Part shown: piece by piece, positions 32,685-43,284 of the stretch
How positions within the stretch are numbered: the first letter of the stretch is position 1
Layout of the letters: the number at the start of each line of letters is the position of its first letter
Assembly: GCF_020283565.1 (NCBI RefSeq)
Contig: NC_060060.1
Location: forward strand, 48,782,015 to 48,846,014
Length of the DNA stretch: 64,000 nt
Reading direction: 5' to 3'
Source: Trifolium pratense
Lineage: Eukaryota; Streptophyta; Magnoliopsida; Fabales; Fabaceae
Made by a program: the position numbers and the translations under genes
Notes under the pieces: model-generated
Database searches by the model: none
Told to the model about the DNA's origin: nothing
Seen by the model: the letters and a program-made list of their open reading frames with translations, nothing else

Positions 32685-34120
32685 GTAAGGATTATTATAT
32701 TGGAATCTGTTGATTACTATATCCGGACAAAAAAAAAGAACTAGTGATTTTGTTATTCGCATGACTAAATCCTAATTGACCTTAGTTTGACATGATATAA
32801 ATATCCCTCACACACCAACACACACTGTTAGGGGGAATAGAGAAGGGTCTCGAAAGTATCTATACCACTTATTTCAATTGATTCAATATTAACGAATCTA
32901 TATGTACAGCCATCCCTTCCTAATTACTAAGAGTATGTATTTTCCAATGTTAGGAAAAGGGGAATGAAATATATGTACAGCCATCCCTTGCTTAGTTTAA
33001 AGTGATGTTTGCAATTGCTTCTTGTTTAGCCCAATCATAGATGAATTCAATGATGAATAATAGCACCAGGCCATATATTAATGTAATTACAAAGTGATAA
33101 CTATATCAGAAAAAATATCAGTTTAAGAGATCTACTATTAGACTAAAACCATATATTAAAACCCTTTTAAACATGTCCCAAATAGTCTAGCAACTGTTTA
33201 TGCCAAATGCTTATAGAAAATTTCAAAAATAAACAACAATCCACAAACATAACAAATCAAACTAATAAATTGGTATGTAACCAAATCCAGATTCTGAGTG
33301 ATAGAGTTTGGGAAGGTTTTGAAAGGTTTAATTTTTCATTTGAGGCTTTAATTCAAAGATATGAAATCCAAGAGAATTAACAAAATATCAAAACCCTGAT
33401 AATTAAACTGTAAAAGAATCCAAGAAATTAAACCAATAAACTCAAAAACCCTAAAATCAAACTGTGAAGAATCCAAGAAATTAACAAATTATCATCATTC
33501 AAAATCAGCATAATCAAGTTAACAACAAATTAACAAGAGAGTAATCGGAGATGATAACCTGGTCCGTTCTGATAGATCGAAAGAGGAGAGTACCTAAAAA
33601 AAAGAGGAGATCGAGAAAGATTCAGCGAGAGAGAGAGAGAGAGGAAGAGAGAGCGGTGAAACTGAAACCTGTTGAAGAACAGCTACGGTGGCGACGAGAG
33701 GCACAACAACTGTGGATTAGAAGATTCGGAACTACGACGTCTTTGAACTATGGAGAAAGAGTGCTTCTTCTGAGAGTTTAACGTAAAGAGTGAAAAAAAC
33801 ATAAATAAGGGAAAGTGATAATAGATAATTGAGAGAAAAGAACAGTTGTTCGTCAAAAACAAAAAAAAAAAAAAACAAAAAACGCAAACAGCGGCAGCAG
33901 TTTGCCTAGAACCGTTGCTATTTGATAGTCGCTGTTCTCCTTTTTTCTTGTAGTGATATTTGTCATTTCAAATAGGATTGTTGGGGTAAAGTGAAGATTG
34001 TTGGGGTAGGAAAAAAAAATTTCCAACTCGGTGAGGCTTTCAAGGCCAAAGGCCCTTGAGTACACATGCAAAATTTAATGGTTTTTTTTTTGGGCTGAAT
34101 AGTGTTTTAGTTCGTAACTA

Positions 34121-34905
34121 TTTTTTTTTAACAAGTCAAAATGAGATTTATATTAATAAAATAGTCTACCTAGTACAAGGTGTACAAAAATCGACTATAA
34201 ATAATTACAAAGAGTCAAGGAAAAAAACCATAAACAGATCATACAAGGCCCAAACAAAATAAAGGATTAGACCACCAGCTATGGTAGTTTGAGACTAAAG
34301 TCACACTCGTCGACTTCAACCACCTATAGGAAAACAGTTTGATCTTATCCAACAATTGAGGAAGAGTACTTGTTGAGCCACTGAATAGTCTATGATTTCT
34401 TTCCGTCCACATAACTCAAACACAAGCTAGCCAAATAAGTTGCATAAAATATTGTCGTGCTCAAGAACCACCTGGTGAAGAAGTGAACTGGACAAATGAT
34501 CACACAAAGTACTATAGTCCACCATAGGAATGTCAATCCAAGAGCGAACCAATTCCCAGAGAGAGCCAAAAGTAGTACATGAAATGAACAAGTGATGGGC
34601 CGACTCGACCTCTCCACATCCAAAAACACAAGATATAGCTGTAGAGGATAAGATGCCTCGAGTAACCAGGTTGGCTTTAGTGGGAAGCCGATCCCGCAAT
34701 AAACGCCACGCAAAAATAGAGACATTCAGGGGTACCTGTTTGTGCCAAATAAGATCAAAACTAGCATCCAAAATAACCGAGTCATGAGACGTCAAAAGCT
34801 GATAAGCGCCGCGAACAGAGTAACCATGATCAGGATCATGCAACCAAAGCCACCTATTTGGAAGCTGAGCCTGCAAAGAGATACCAAGAAGTAAGGCCTG
34901 ACACT
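34121..34905 (-). pseudogene. 5'-truncated LINE (non-LTR retrotransposon) 3' end
   Basis: The minus strand carries the reverse-transcriptase zinc-binding domain of plant LINEs. It includes WLWLHDPDHGYSVRGAYQLL, IWHKQVPLNVSIFAWRLLRD, RLPTKANLVTRG and the Cys/His cluster CVFGCGEVESAHHLFISC. The RT core is missing upstream. Downstream, similarity continues through MWTERNHRLFSG to about 34270 but is interrupted by a TGA and frame changes. A T-run on plus at 34121-34129 is the poly-A tail. No target duplication found. Confidence 0.83.
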
Positions 34906-36190
34906 CCCCATTTTTATAAAATTTTCCGTTCCTTTTAGGACGTTTAACCATCTCTTTGTTAGTCATTTTGGTCTCTATCATGTATAAAATGCATCAACAT
35001 TATAAATGGTTCACCATAGCCATAGACCTAAAAAAAAAAAAAAATTCAACCATTTGATCTTTTTCTCAAAATCTAACTCACGAGATCTTGTAAATCTATG
35101 GTATCTAATAGTGAACCAACCACCAACATCCAATTTTATTTTACATTTCTTCATCCTTTTTCACCTTCTCCTTCATCATTTTCATCACCATTTTCATAGC
35201 CTTCATTATCTTGATATTAAAAATCCCAGAAAATTTAATATCAAAATCCAAAAAATTTATTTCTTTAAATAAAACCCAAAAAATATTCAAATGAATACTT
35301 GAAAGATCAACCACGTGCTAATTATTTTTGTCCAACTCAAGTAATCGACTGCTACCCTATCATATTTCTACTACACCTATCAAAGCGATCGCAACACACG
35401 CCCATTTGAAGAGATTTTCTTCTACTTCAGCTGGAACAAATGTGATCTGATAATGGTCTAATACCACCCCAAGCGATTCTCGGTGTTTGTTTTTCTAAAA
35501 AAAAAAAAATTCTTCTCAATATTGGAGTTCCAAAACTAGAACATTTTTGGAATTTTGGGGGTAAACAGAAACTCTCAAACAATTGAGATATGAGAATTTT
35601 AAGGTGATACTAACTAATAGTCACTAATACTCAGGACCCTCAGTTACGGAAACAAAAAAAAACTTTGTTTTTAAAAGAGTATTCTTTATACTTTTAAAAA
35701 GTATATTACACAAATTTCAAGAGTCTTTTACTTTATTTAGTTTCTTAACTAGTAAATTCTAATATGGACCACTTCATCAATTGGTCCATGGTGGACCAGT
35801 CATGAATAACATTATAACGAATACTAATTTTACAAAATCCACCATTTGATTGAAAGTAACTTTCAATCCAACAATGAATTTCGCAAAATTTATATTCGGT
35901 AGATCACTTGTCCACGATGGACCATTTGTAAAGGTGGTCCACCGTTGCATTAACCTTCTTAATACAAGTTAGTATTTTCTTTAATTGTATTGGGAAAGGT
36001 AATTTGTTGAAACAATACATAAAACCATTCTTATATTAAAAACATGCAGCAACTATAACAGCAGCAGCAGTAACCACTAGAACAAACAAGAGAAAATTTA
36101 AACTTTTACTAATATTCTAACAAGGGATAATTTAGGATTTTAACAAAAAAAAATTAAATGCAAAAAAGTTTGTCCATATAATAAATTATT
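34906..36190. other. Intergenic, no gene seen
   Basis: AT-rich DNA without a supported ORF. Positions 35760-35950 contain inverted GGACCA/TGGTCC-rich stretches (for example AATTGGTCCATGGTGGACC near 35778 and GGTGGTCCACCGTTG near 35931), possibly an old MITE. Confidence 0.6.
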
Positions 36191-36533
36191 GGCTTAACTA
36201 TACATTTGGTCCCTTACGTTTATTTTAGGTTTCAATTTGGTCCCTTACGTTTAAAAAGTATCAATTTGGTCCCTTACGTTTATTTTAGGTTTCAAGTTAG
36301 TCCTTTCCGTCAATTTTGTCACATGTGGCAGTCAATTTGCATATGTGGACTGACACGTGGCACTTGGACACGCTGACACGTGTACTGTTCAAACGGTGTT
36401 AGTGACAAAACTAACGGAAAGGACTAACTTGAAACATAAAATAAACGTAAGGGACCAAATTGATACTTTTTAAACGTAAGGGACCAAATTGAAACCTAAA
36501 ATAAACGTAAAGGACCAAATGTGTAGTTAAGCC
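36191..36533. mobile_element. MULE-type MITE with long terminal inverted repeats
   Basis: 343 bp with inverted repeats of about 130 bases each, starting GGCTTAACTATACATTTGGT at the left and its near complement at the right. They contain internal repeats of TTTGGTCCCTTACGTTT. The 9-bp duplication TAAATTATT flanks it at 36182-36190 and 36534-36542, as for Mutator-family elements. No coding capacity. Confidence 0.92.
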
Positions 36534-37335
36534 TAAATTATTTTTTAACATCCTCCAATTTGGGGAACCAGAAATTGCCCTATGAGGAATTTTGATTCCC
36601 TCCCCTCCTAAAAAATTGAATCAAATACACTTCATTTAAAATATTATATATCCACTCCCCTTCAAAAATCCCCCAACCAAACAGATTAGTGATCAATGGC
36701 ACAAAACATGTTGCTCAAGCTCTCTGTCTGTTGCTGTTAGATCCCTCTATTTCTTTGTTAAGGTTGGTAGATTCAGTTGTTTCTCTACTTTTTCAGTCCA
36801 ATATATATCTGCAAACATTGACATCATTAAGACGAAAAACTGTATAAAAGAAAACAAATATTTTGAGCAGCATCCAATTGTACATAACTAAGACGAAAAA
36901 CTGTGAAATCTGGAGAATAGGCTCAGACAAGAGAATAATAGGCGCAAAACATAGAAGCTGGGCACAGAATTTAGGCGCGCGTTGAGCACAAAAACAGAAA
37001 ACTTGCATTACTCACAAAACTAGTTACTTCTTACACTTGATTGATCCCATATATATACACAATGAGGATCAACATCAACTAACTAATAAATGTATAGGAA
37101 ACCTAATTATTATTTAACTTCTACCTATCAACCTGGATATCCATTAGACCATCAGATTTCACGTGTATTCTCATTTTCTATTAAGAATAAGAGATTGGCT
37201 AGAGCAAGTGTAGTACAATTTGTAAAATCCTAACCCGACAATATTTCCAGGAAAACCGTAACAAATATTTTCATTCACTTCCCCTCAAAGTTTGTTTCTT
37301 AATTGGCAAGGAAACTACAAGAAAAAAATATGATG
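36534..37335. other. Intergenic, PPR-cluster flank, no gene seen
   Basis: No supported gene. Positions 37195-37290 correspond to the uninterrupted form of the site where the solo LTR at 17842 inserted (CCGTAACAAATATTTTCATT), as expected for the region 3' of an RFL gene. Confidence 0.65.
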
Positions 37336-37404
37336 CCAAAAAATTGAAATATAAAATCAAAATAACAATGTGTAACAAAAGAACCATTTTACCTAGTTTC
37401 AATC

Positions 37405-37660
37405 TTACAGTAGACCTTTCGCGACAATTTCACGTAGAAGTTTCTCTGCCTTATCATTTTCATCTTTATTAAACAGAGAACAGATAATTATTTCATAAGT
37501 TTGCAGCGTTTAGAAAAGCATCAACCAGTATATTAAAGGTATACATATTCGGGTTGATGTTTTCCAGAACCATTTTGTTAAACAAATCAATTGCTTCTTT
37601 CAATTTACCGACAATGCAAAAACCACTAATTAAAGTACTATAAGTGAAAACATCAGGAGA
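37405..37660 (-). pseudogene. PPR gene remnant (last repeat joined to two internal repeats)
   Basis: The minus strand ends like the intact PPR genes (KGLL then TAA at 37405-37407). After about 105 bases it jumps, at about 37510, to sequence of repeats 6-7 (GKLKEAIDLFNKMVLENINP-like). It then stops at about 37660 at the edge of an inverted-repeat element. An internal deletion removed most of the gene. An almost identical remnant lies at 62797-63052. Confidence 0.85.
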
Positions 37661-37662
37661 AT

Positions 37663-38058
37663 AGGTCCAAAGCCAACACCACTAGACCACCCCAAGTGGG
37701 TGGTCATTTAAGTTTATTAAGTAACAAATAGGTCCTTTAAGTTTTTTAGGTAACAAATAGGTCCTTTTAAGTTTATAATTTATTGCATCGTTACACTTCC
37801 AGCCCCCGTTACAAAAGCGCTGACATAACCGTTAACTTAGTAAGATGGCACTAAAACACTGCTTCTTGTTATTTGGAAGCCAAAACGTAGTGTTCACTAC
37901 CATCTCGCTAAGTTACTTCAGCGTTTTGTAACGGAGAATAAATTGAACGGTAACGGTGCAATAAATTAGAAACTTAAAGGACCTATTTGTTACCTACAAA
38001 ATTTAAAGGACATATCTGTTACAAACGTAAAACTTAAAGGACCTCTGAATGCATTTGG
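37663..38058. repeat. Inverted-repeat (MITE-like) element
   Basis: The two halves are imperfect inverted repeats built from AACAAATAGGTCCTTTAAGT and its complement. The right end has ATGCATTTGGCC. The left end appears altered (CCACCCCAAGTGGGTGG hairpin at 37690). A partial relative lies near 42140-42256 (TTATGAATGCATTTGGCAT). Boundaries are uncertain and no target duplication was found. Confidence 0.6.
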
Positions 38059-38604
38059 CCTTCCATAAATAATATATACCAAAATTAAGGATAAATACTC
38101 ATCCAAAACTGAAAAATCAGTAATTATATAGAAAACAGAATCATGCTTGCTTTCTACAAATCATTCAAGTTCTAAACTCTAAGCCTTGTTCCTAGTAACC
38201 AAACACTTTGAAAGTTTTCAATACTTCTCTTTAAGGTTCTAAAATACACATTACACAATAATTTAATGTAGCCACAAGAACAATTTAAGTAATTATCAGC
38301 TTGCATCACTTAAGCGCCAAGCTTGTACCTGTTGTGTACAATTCAAGTCTTGGCAATTAAATCTTAAGTTTATCATTCTAAAACAGTTAAGTTTTGTAAG
38401 ATTATAATTATTATTATTATGCAGAAGTACAGGTATTACAAAGAAAAAAGAAGGTTAGAGACTCAAATTCAACAAACATTACGAACGTTTTGTAACATAT
38501 ACCGAATTCCAGTCCAAATAGATTCGATTTTAAGTTCAGACATTATCTAGCTGTAAATTCAATTGCACCGATAAAAACCAGAATAATTAGTTTATAAAAA
38601 CTAC

Positions 38605-39476
38605 TGTCACGACCCAATCTCAGATCATGACCGGCGCACAGGCTAACACTAACTCATCATATATTCAGCCCGTGCAAGCCTAATACACTAGCTATATAAC
38701 CTATACACTATAACAAATACACTTATTTAAAATGTAGAGTTACTAAAATTATAGCTCGAGAGGGAGGATCCCTGGTCCTACGTATCCCTAAACGATTAGG
38801 GAATCAGAGCCACGTCTAAGTGTTGGTTAACTATCAACAAAGTATACATAAAAACTATCTCATCAACCTAGAATCTACATTACCACTTCACACATAATCC
38901 CATGTTCTTCATATTTTATTACAACGCGGTGGAAGACCAAATAATCCTATCATTCTACTACTGAAAAGACTTGAGCAATTCTTGTAAACATTGATCCTTA
39001 CTTTTCAAATCTAAGAATTTTCTACTACTTATGAGAAATGAGAATCACAGTGAAAAATTTTGGCCCTAAGATTGTGTGTTGTTCTTTGTTCGGCGATGCC
39101 ATAGCAAAGGGAGAGAAGAAGACTTACGTGTGTATGTTTCTAGAGAGAAAGCTTTGTTTTATCCTTAGATTTTATAGTTTATTTATTTATTTATATATAT
39201 TCTTCTCCAAAACTCATACAATAATTTTTTATATACACTTATCTCACTAAATACATCTCACTCTTAAGCTTCTAGCTAATTCCTCTATGCCACTAGTGCA
39301 TTACAACTCAATTTAGGTTACTTAATTGGTAATAAGTTAACACTTCTAGAAATTTTTACTTTGCCCTTACTAATTTTATGGGTTTACTAATCTATCCTTG
39401 GTTAAATTCCTATCCTAATATAAGGTTATACTAATACATGAGTATTTCTCATTTACTAAATTTATGGGATATTACA
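38605..39476 (+). mobile_element. Solo LTR (gypsy-like ends)
   Basis: 872 bp beginning TGTCACGACCC and ending GGGATATTACA, with the 5-bp target duplication ACTAC at 38600-38604 and 39477-39481. The TGTCACGACCC start is common among plant gypsy LTRs. Removing it restores the flank seen at 5030-5040 (AAAACTACATACAATGCAAA). An ORF at 39038-39250 inside it is not supported as a gene. Orientation is arbitrary. Confidence 0.92.
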
Positions 39477-40128
39477 ACTACATACAATGCAAAGATTTTA
39501 ATTCACACAGTTAACCAAAACACCATATAACTTTGGGTCAGTAAACTAATTCATATAAAGGACAAGTGATCAATACAGTTAGTCAGTTACCATGCAAAAG
39601 GTCGAAAACACAAAGTCGAAGTTTCACTTAAACCCCCAGTTCCAATTCACTTTCCAGAGTAGCCAAAAGTTTCTCTTTTACAACATTACTAATTCCTGAT
39701 ATAAAAGATATCAAAGTTGTTGTAGCCAGATCTAATCAATAAGCTGTGTTCCTAGACTCATGCTTCCTACAAGTATTCAAGAGCTAATCAATAAGCTGTG
39801 TTCCCTGTAAAAAATTCATGACCTGTCAAACTCTCAATACTTATCTTTAAGACATATGTAAATATACTGACTATGCATCTCAAATGGGGACTTAGTTACT
39901 CATTACACAGAAATATAAGTGTCATGCTTGTGCTTGTTGTGTGTACAACTCCGGTCTAAAACAGTTAAGCTTTGTAAAATTAAAATTATTATGCAGCAGT
40001 ATAAGTATTCCAATCTACAATGTGTAACAAAAGTGTGTTTCTCAATTAGCAAGTAAACTACGTAAACTTGAAATATAGAATGAAAATAACAATGTGTAAC
40101 AAAAGAACCGCCTTACCTAGTTTCAATC
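39477..40128. other. 3' flank of the 14-repeat PPR gene
   Basis: Non-coding PPR-cluster DNA related to 5040-5560. It shares AATATAAGTGTCATGCTTGT (39911; also 5430 and 17680). No gene seen. Confidence 0.7.
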
Positions 40129-41778
40129 TTACAGTAGACCTCTTGCGATCATTTCACGTAGAAATTTCTCTGCTTTATCATTTTCACCTTTACGAAACAG
40201 AGAATGGATAATTATTTCATAAGTTACAGCGTCTGGAATGCAACTATTGTCTTTCATTTTTGATAGCAAGGCCAACGCTTCATCAAACAAGCCCTTGTCG
40301 CAAAACCCTTGGACCATAACAGTATATGTATAAACATGTAGATTGTAGCCTTTGACTGAAAGATCTTCAAAAACATTTCTCGCGTCCTCTACTCTTCCAA
40401 CTTTACACAATCCGTGAATAAGAATAGTATATGTGTTCATATTTGGTTGAATGCCCTCGTCCTTAACTTTTGTTAATAATGCAATTGCCTTTTCAACATG
40501 ATGGTTTTTGCATAAAGCATCAAATATAGAATTGTAGGTAACTATATCAGGTGGTTGACCTCTATCATGCATCTCATCGACAAGCTTCAAAGCATGTGAG
40601 ATTCTCCCTGATTTGCCCAAACCATCAATAAGGGAATTGTAAGTTACTACATTAGGAATAATGTTTCTACAACGCATTTCTTTGAAGAGATTTAAGGCTT
40701 CATCCACCATTTTAACTTTACAAAATCCATTAATCATAATACTATAGCTGTGAACATTTGGAGTCACTCCACATTGTGCCATGGTGTTGAATGTACGGTT
40801 GGCCTTGTTCATTTCTTTAACTAAGCAATATCCATCCATTAACGAGCTATAAGTAATAACATCAGGTTTAACACCTTTTCTCATCATCATAGCAAACACA
40901 TTGTTAGCTTCTTTCACTTTTCCTTCCTTACAAAATGCATCAACCAATATATTGAAGGTAAACACATTAGGGTTGATGTTTTCCAATATCATTTTATTAA
41001 ACAAATCAATTGCTTCTTTCAATTTACCGACAATGCAAATGCCACTAATTAAAGTACTATAGGTGACAACATTAGGATAAATTCTCTTAGCGACCATTTC
41101 AGAATATAAATCAAAAGCATCATCAACAAGTTTATCTTTGCACATACTGTCAATAATTGCATTGTACATTACCACATTAGGTCGAACCAGTTTCCCATCA
41201 ACTCGTCTCAACAACTGCAAGGCTGCACTTGTTTCTCCTACTTTACATAACCCATTGATTAAGGTCCCGTAACTAACTTGATTCAACTGAAATCCCTGTG
41301 CTACCACGTTGTCATGAAAGTTCAATGCTTTATGGATCTCACCTTTGAGGCAAAGACCCTTGATGAGTGTATTCAAAGTTATGGCATTCGGGTTAAAACC
41401 CCTCTTGAGAATCCGGGTCAATACAGAAAAAGCAAAATTGATATGACCCAATTGACAGAAACAATTGATCAAGAGGTTGGAAGTTACAAAGTCAGGTTTA
41501 ATATTCCTAAATTCCATTTGTTGAGTAAGTGAAATAGCAGTGTGGAAATGCTTAGCCTTGACAATGGAACCTAAAATCCTTCCAAATTCAATGGTGGGTG
41601 GGGTTGGATTCTTATGGAGTAAGTGATTGAACAAAGAAATGGCATCTATATCATCAAATTGAGTTGAGGATGAGTAGATAAAAGAATGAAGAAAAGTAGG
41701 GTTTGGAAATTGGAAAGGACTGAACTTAGGAATGAAAAGAGAAACAGGAACATACCTCATAAACATTGAACAAGACAT
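40129..41778 (-). CDS. RFL-type P-class PPR protein, 14 repeats (549 aa)
   Basis: Predicted mitochondrial RNA-binding protein. It starts at ATG 41776-41778. Residues 1-56 are hydrophobic and Ser/Arg/Phe rich with almost no acids, like an import signal. Fourteen contiguous 35-residue PPR motifs cover about residues 62-549. From repeat 4 to the end it is almost identical, at protein and DNA level, to the 17-repeat gene at 19089, except that three repeats (10-12 of that gene) are absent. Repeats 1-2 and the leader are clearly different, with the identity falling off around 41390. This mosaic suggests sequence exchange within the cluster. The gene is intact, intronless and has no stop. RFL family members commonly act on mitochondrial transcripts; the target is unknown. 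Confidence 0.93.
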   Translation of the reverse strand: MSCSMFMRYVPVSLFIPKFSPFQFPNPTFLHSFIYSSSTQFDDIDAISLFNHLLHKNPTPPTIEFGRILGSIVKAKHFHTAISLTQQMEFRNIKPDFVTSNLLINCFCQLGHINFAFSVLTRILKRGFNPNAITLNTLIKGLCLKGEIHKALNFHDNVVAQGFQLNQVSYGTLINGLCKVGETSAALQLLRRVDGKLVRPNVVMYNAIIDSMCKDKLVDDAFDLYSEMVAKRIYPNVVTYSTLISGICIVGKLKEAIDLFNKMILENINPNVFTFNILVDAFCKEGKVKEANNVFAMMMRKGVKPDVITYSSLMDGYCLVKEMNKANRTFNTMAQCGVTPNVHSYSIMINGFCKVKMVDEALNLFKEMRCRNIIPNVVTYNSLIDGLGKSGRISHALKLVDEMHDRGQPPDIVTYNSIFDALCKNHHVEKAIALLTKVKDEGIQPNMNTYTILIHGLCKVGRVEDARNVFEDLSVKGYNLHVYTYTVMVQGFCDKGLFDEALALLSKMKDNSCIPDAVTYEIIIHSLFRKGENDKAEKFLREMIARGLL

Positions 41779-43284
41779 TGTTGTTCTGATTGTAGTGAAT
41801 CACTGTTCTAAAATGAAATTGAATTTCAAATGCATAAGGATTGAATCCGTGACTAATACCTAATTTTTTTTTTTTTTTTTTAATGAAAAAACTTTAGGAG
41901 TTTAAAGATGGTGACATTTACGATGGAAAAGCGGTTAACAAATTGAGTTACCCGCCTCACCCTGTTATTCTTCCGGTTAATCTTATATTTATAAAAACAT
42001 TGTTATGATCGTTAATTTTGACGTTGACCATGATGAATTTAAACTCAATCTCATGTGACCCATGATGCATAGACAATTGAGGTTCACCTGAAAATGAGAA
42101 TAATTGGAAGAAGGCTAACAGTGAACACAAGTTAAAAACTTAAAACGACTTAATTGTTAAATAAAAAACTTTAAAACATATTTATTACCTAAAAACATAA
42201 AAAAAGATGTAAATTTTACCAATGCGAAACTTAAAGTACTTATGAATGCATTTGGCATAAAAAAAATTAATAACCAACAAATAATAGGTTAATGCAGGAG
42301 TATATCATATTAATAAAAAGATAAATACGTATTAATATATATTAATATTAATGTTGTTTAATTCGGTTTGAATCCATTTTAAAAATCAATAAAAAATTCG
42401 ACCTAATTAAGCAAAGAACATCCATACACATCCAAAAATATTGAGTGGCCAAGATGCATAACATAAATTGTCCATAAAATATCGTTGTTTGAGATAGTGA
42501 TTATCACTATTTGAAATAGTCAATGTCACAATTTTCGGACGTACCCAAAAATATTTTGAACAGTTGTAGACTTGAGTGAGATTCAAACTTTTCAATAGTT
42601 GTTGCATTTGAAGCCTTTATACCTTTAATGAAATTTTTTATATCCTCTAATGAAATTTTTTATATTTTTGTCTCGCATTGTAGACTTGTTTAATTTCAAT
42701 CTTAGTTTCTTTAATATTCTATCTTTTAAAGTGGACAAAATATTGTTAGGTGGCACAAAATTCCTTGTCGGCTCCGAAGGTCCAAGCCTCCACGCGCTTT
42801 CATAACCTCCGGCGATGGTTTTTGGTTTATTTTCTCTTAAAAAATACATATTTTTTTTAATAGAAGGTTGTTATATTTGTTTTCTTAATTTGTTCCTTAA
42901 CTAATACCTTAAGAGCACTAGTTAACACGACTCTATTAAAACATTATTTAGAGGATAACTGACTATTTAAAAAAATGTCTTAATTTATCTAAAATATTTA
43001 CGTTTTTAAAAATAATACATATTCTAGATAAATTTATTGCTCAATCAACTTTTTTTTAATATCCGTATTTTTCGTCAAAAAATCCTACGTAAAAGGTCGA
43101 AGGGATTATTATGAGATAGAGAGAATACGAGAGCTGATCCTCTCCAATTTAATTTTTACTGGAGAGAATAAATTTTGTATCCTGACCATTGATTCATTTT
43201 TTAAGTAAATAATTATCTTGTAATAGTACAAAACATGTGGTGTGGTGGAGATTAAATAAACAGGAGAGAATCTGCTCTCAAGAG
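41779..43284. other. Upstream region of the PPR gene, no gene seen
   Basis: AT-rich, with a T/A homopolymer near 41863 and a partial inverted-repeat relic near 42140-42256. No coding region supported. Confidence 0.6.

Larger units (their letters stand above)
29644..33955. mobile_element. CACTA (En/Spm) transposon, non-autonomous, nested in the MULE
   Basis: It begins CACTACAAAAAAAG and ends with the complement CTTGTAGTG, with the 3-bp duplication ATA at 29641-29643 and 33956-33958. Subterminal repeats of the AGCGTCGGTTTAAACCGTCG type (29690-29920), and GC-rich relatives at the right end (33885-33945), are typical of CACTA elements. I find no transposase. Instead there are exon-like segments with good splice signals on both strands, so it resembles a Pack-CACTA. 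The region at 33540-33800 is purine-rich with an (AG)n run and reads like a captured 5' UTR. Confidence 0.93.
25843..34023 (+). mobile_element. Mutator-like element (MULE) with transposase and plant-mobile-domain gene
   Basis: Terminal inverted repeats: the left end has CTACCCCAACAATCTTCACT (about 25857) and the right end its complement (about 33988-34008). Both outermost ends read GAAA. The core match extends 31 bases, preceded by A/T runs. The 9-bp direct repeat CAACTCGGT flanks it at 25834-25842 and 34024-34032, the duplication length expected for MULEs. Inside are a FAR1-type transposase (plus), a convergent PMD gene (minus) and repeat arrays next to each end. A CACTA element inserted at 29644 separates the right terminus from the rest, so the original MULE was about 3.9 kb. 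Confidence 0.92.
37336..38608. repeat. Segmental duplicate of 62728-64000
   Basis: Aligns at a constant offset of 25392 with no indels seen. I noticed two substitutions (near 37923 and 38139). It contains a PPR remnant, an inverted-repeat element, intergenic PPR flank and the first bases of the LTR inserted at 38605. Both copies have the same orientation. Confidence 0.9.

Noticed and set aside
34121..34905. Target-site duplication for the LINE
   Set aside because: No convincing direct repeat was found between the flanks of the poly-A end and the truncated 5' end.
35760..35950. Inverted GGACCA/TGGTCC stretches as a defined MITE
   Set aside because: I could not find clear ends or a target duplication, so it is mentioned only as a possibility.
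39038..39250. 70-codon ORF on plus
   Set aside because: It lies within the solo LTR (38605-39476) and has no recognisable features.
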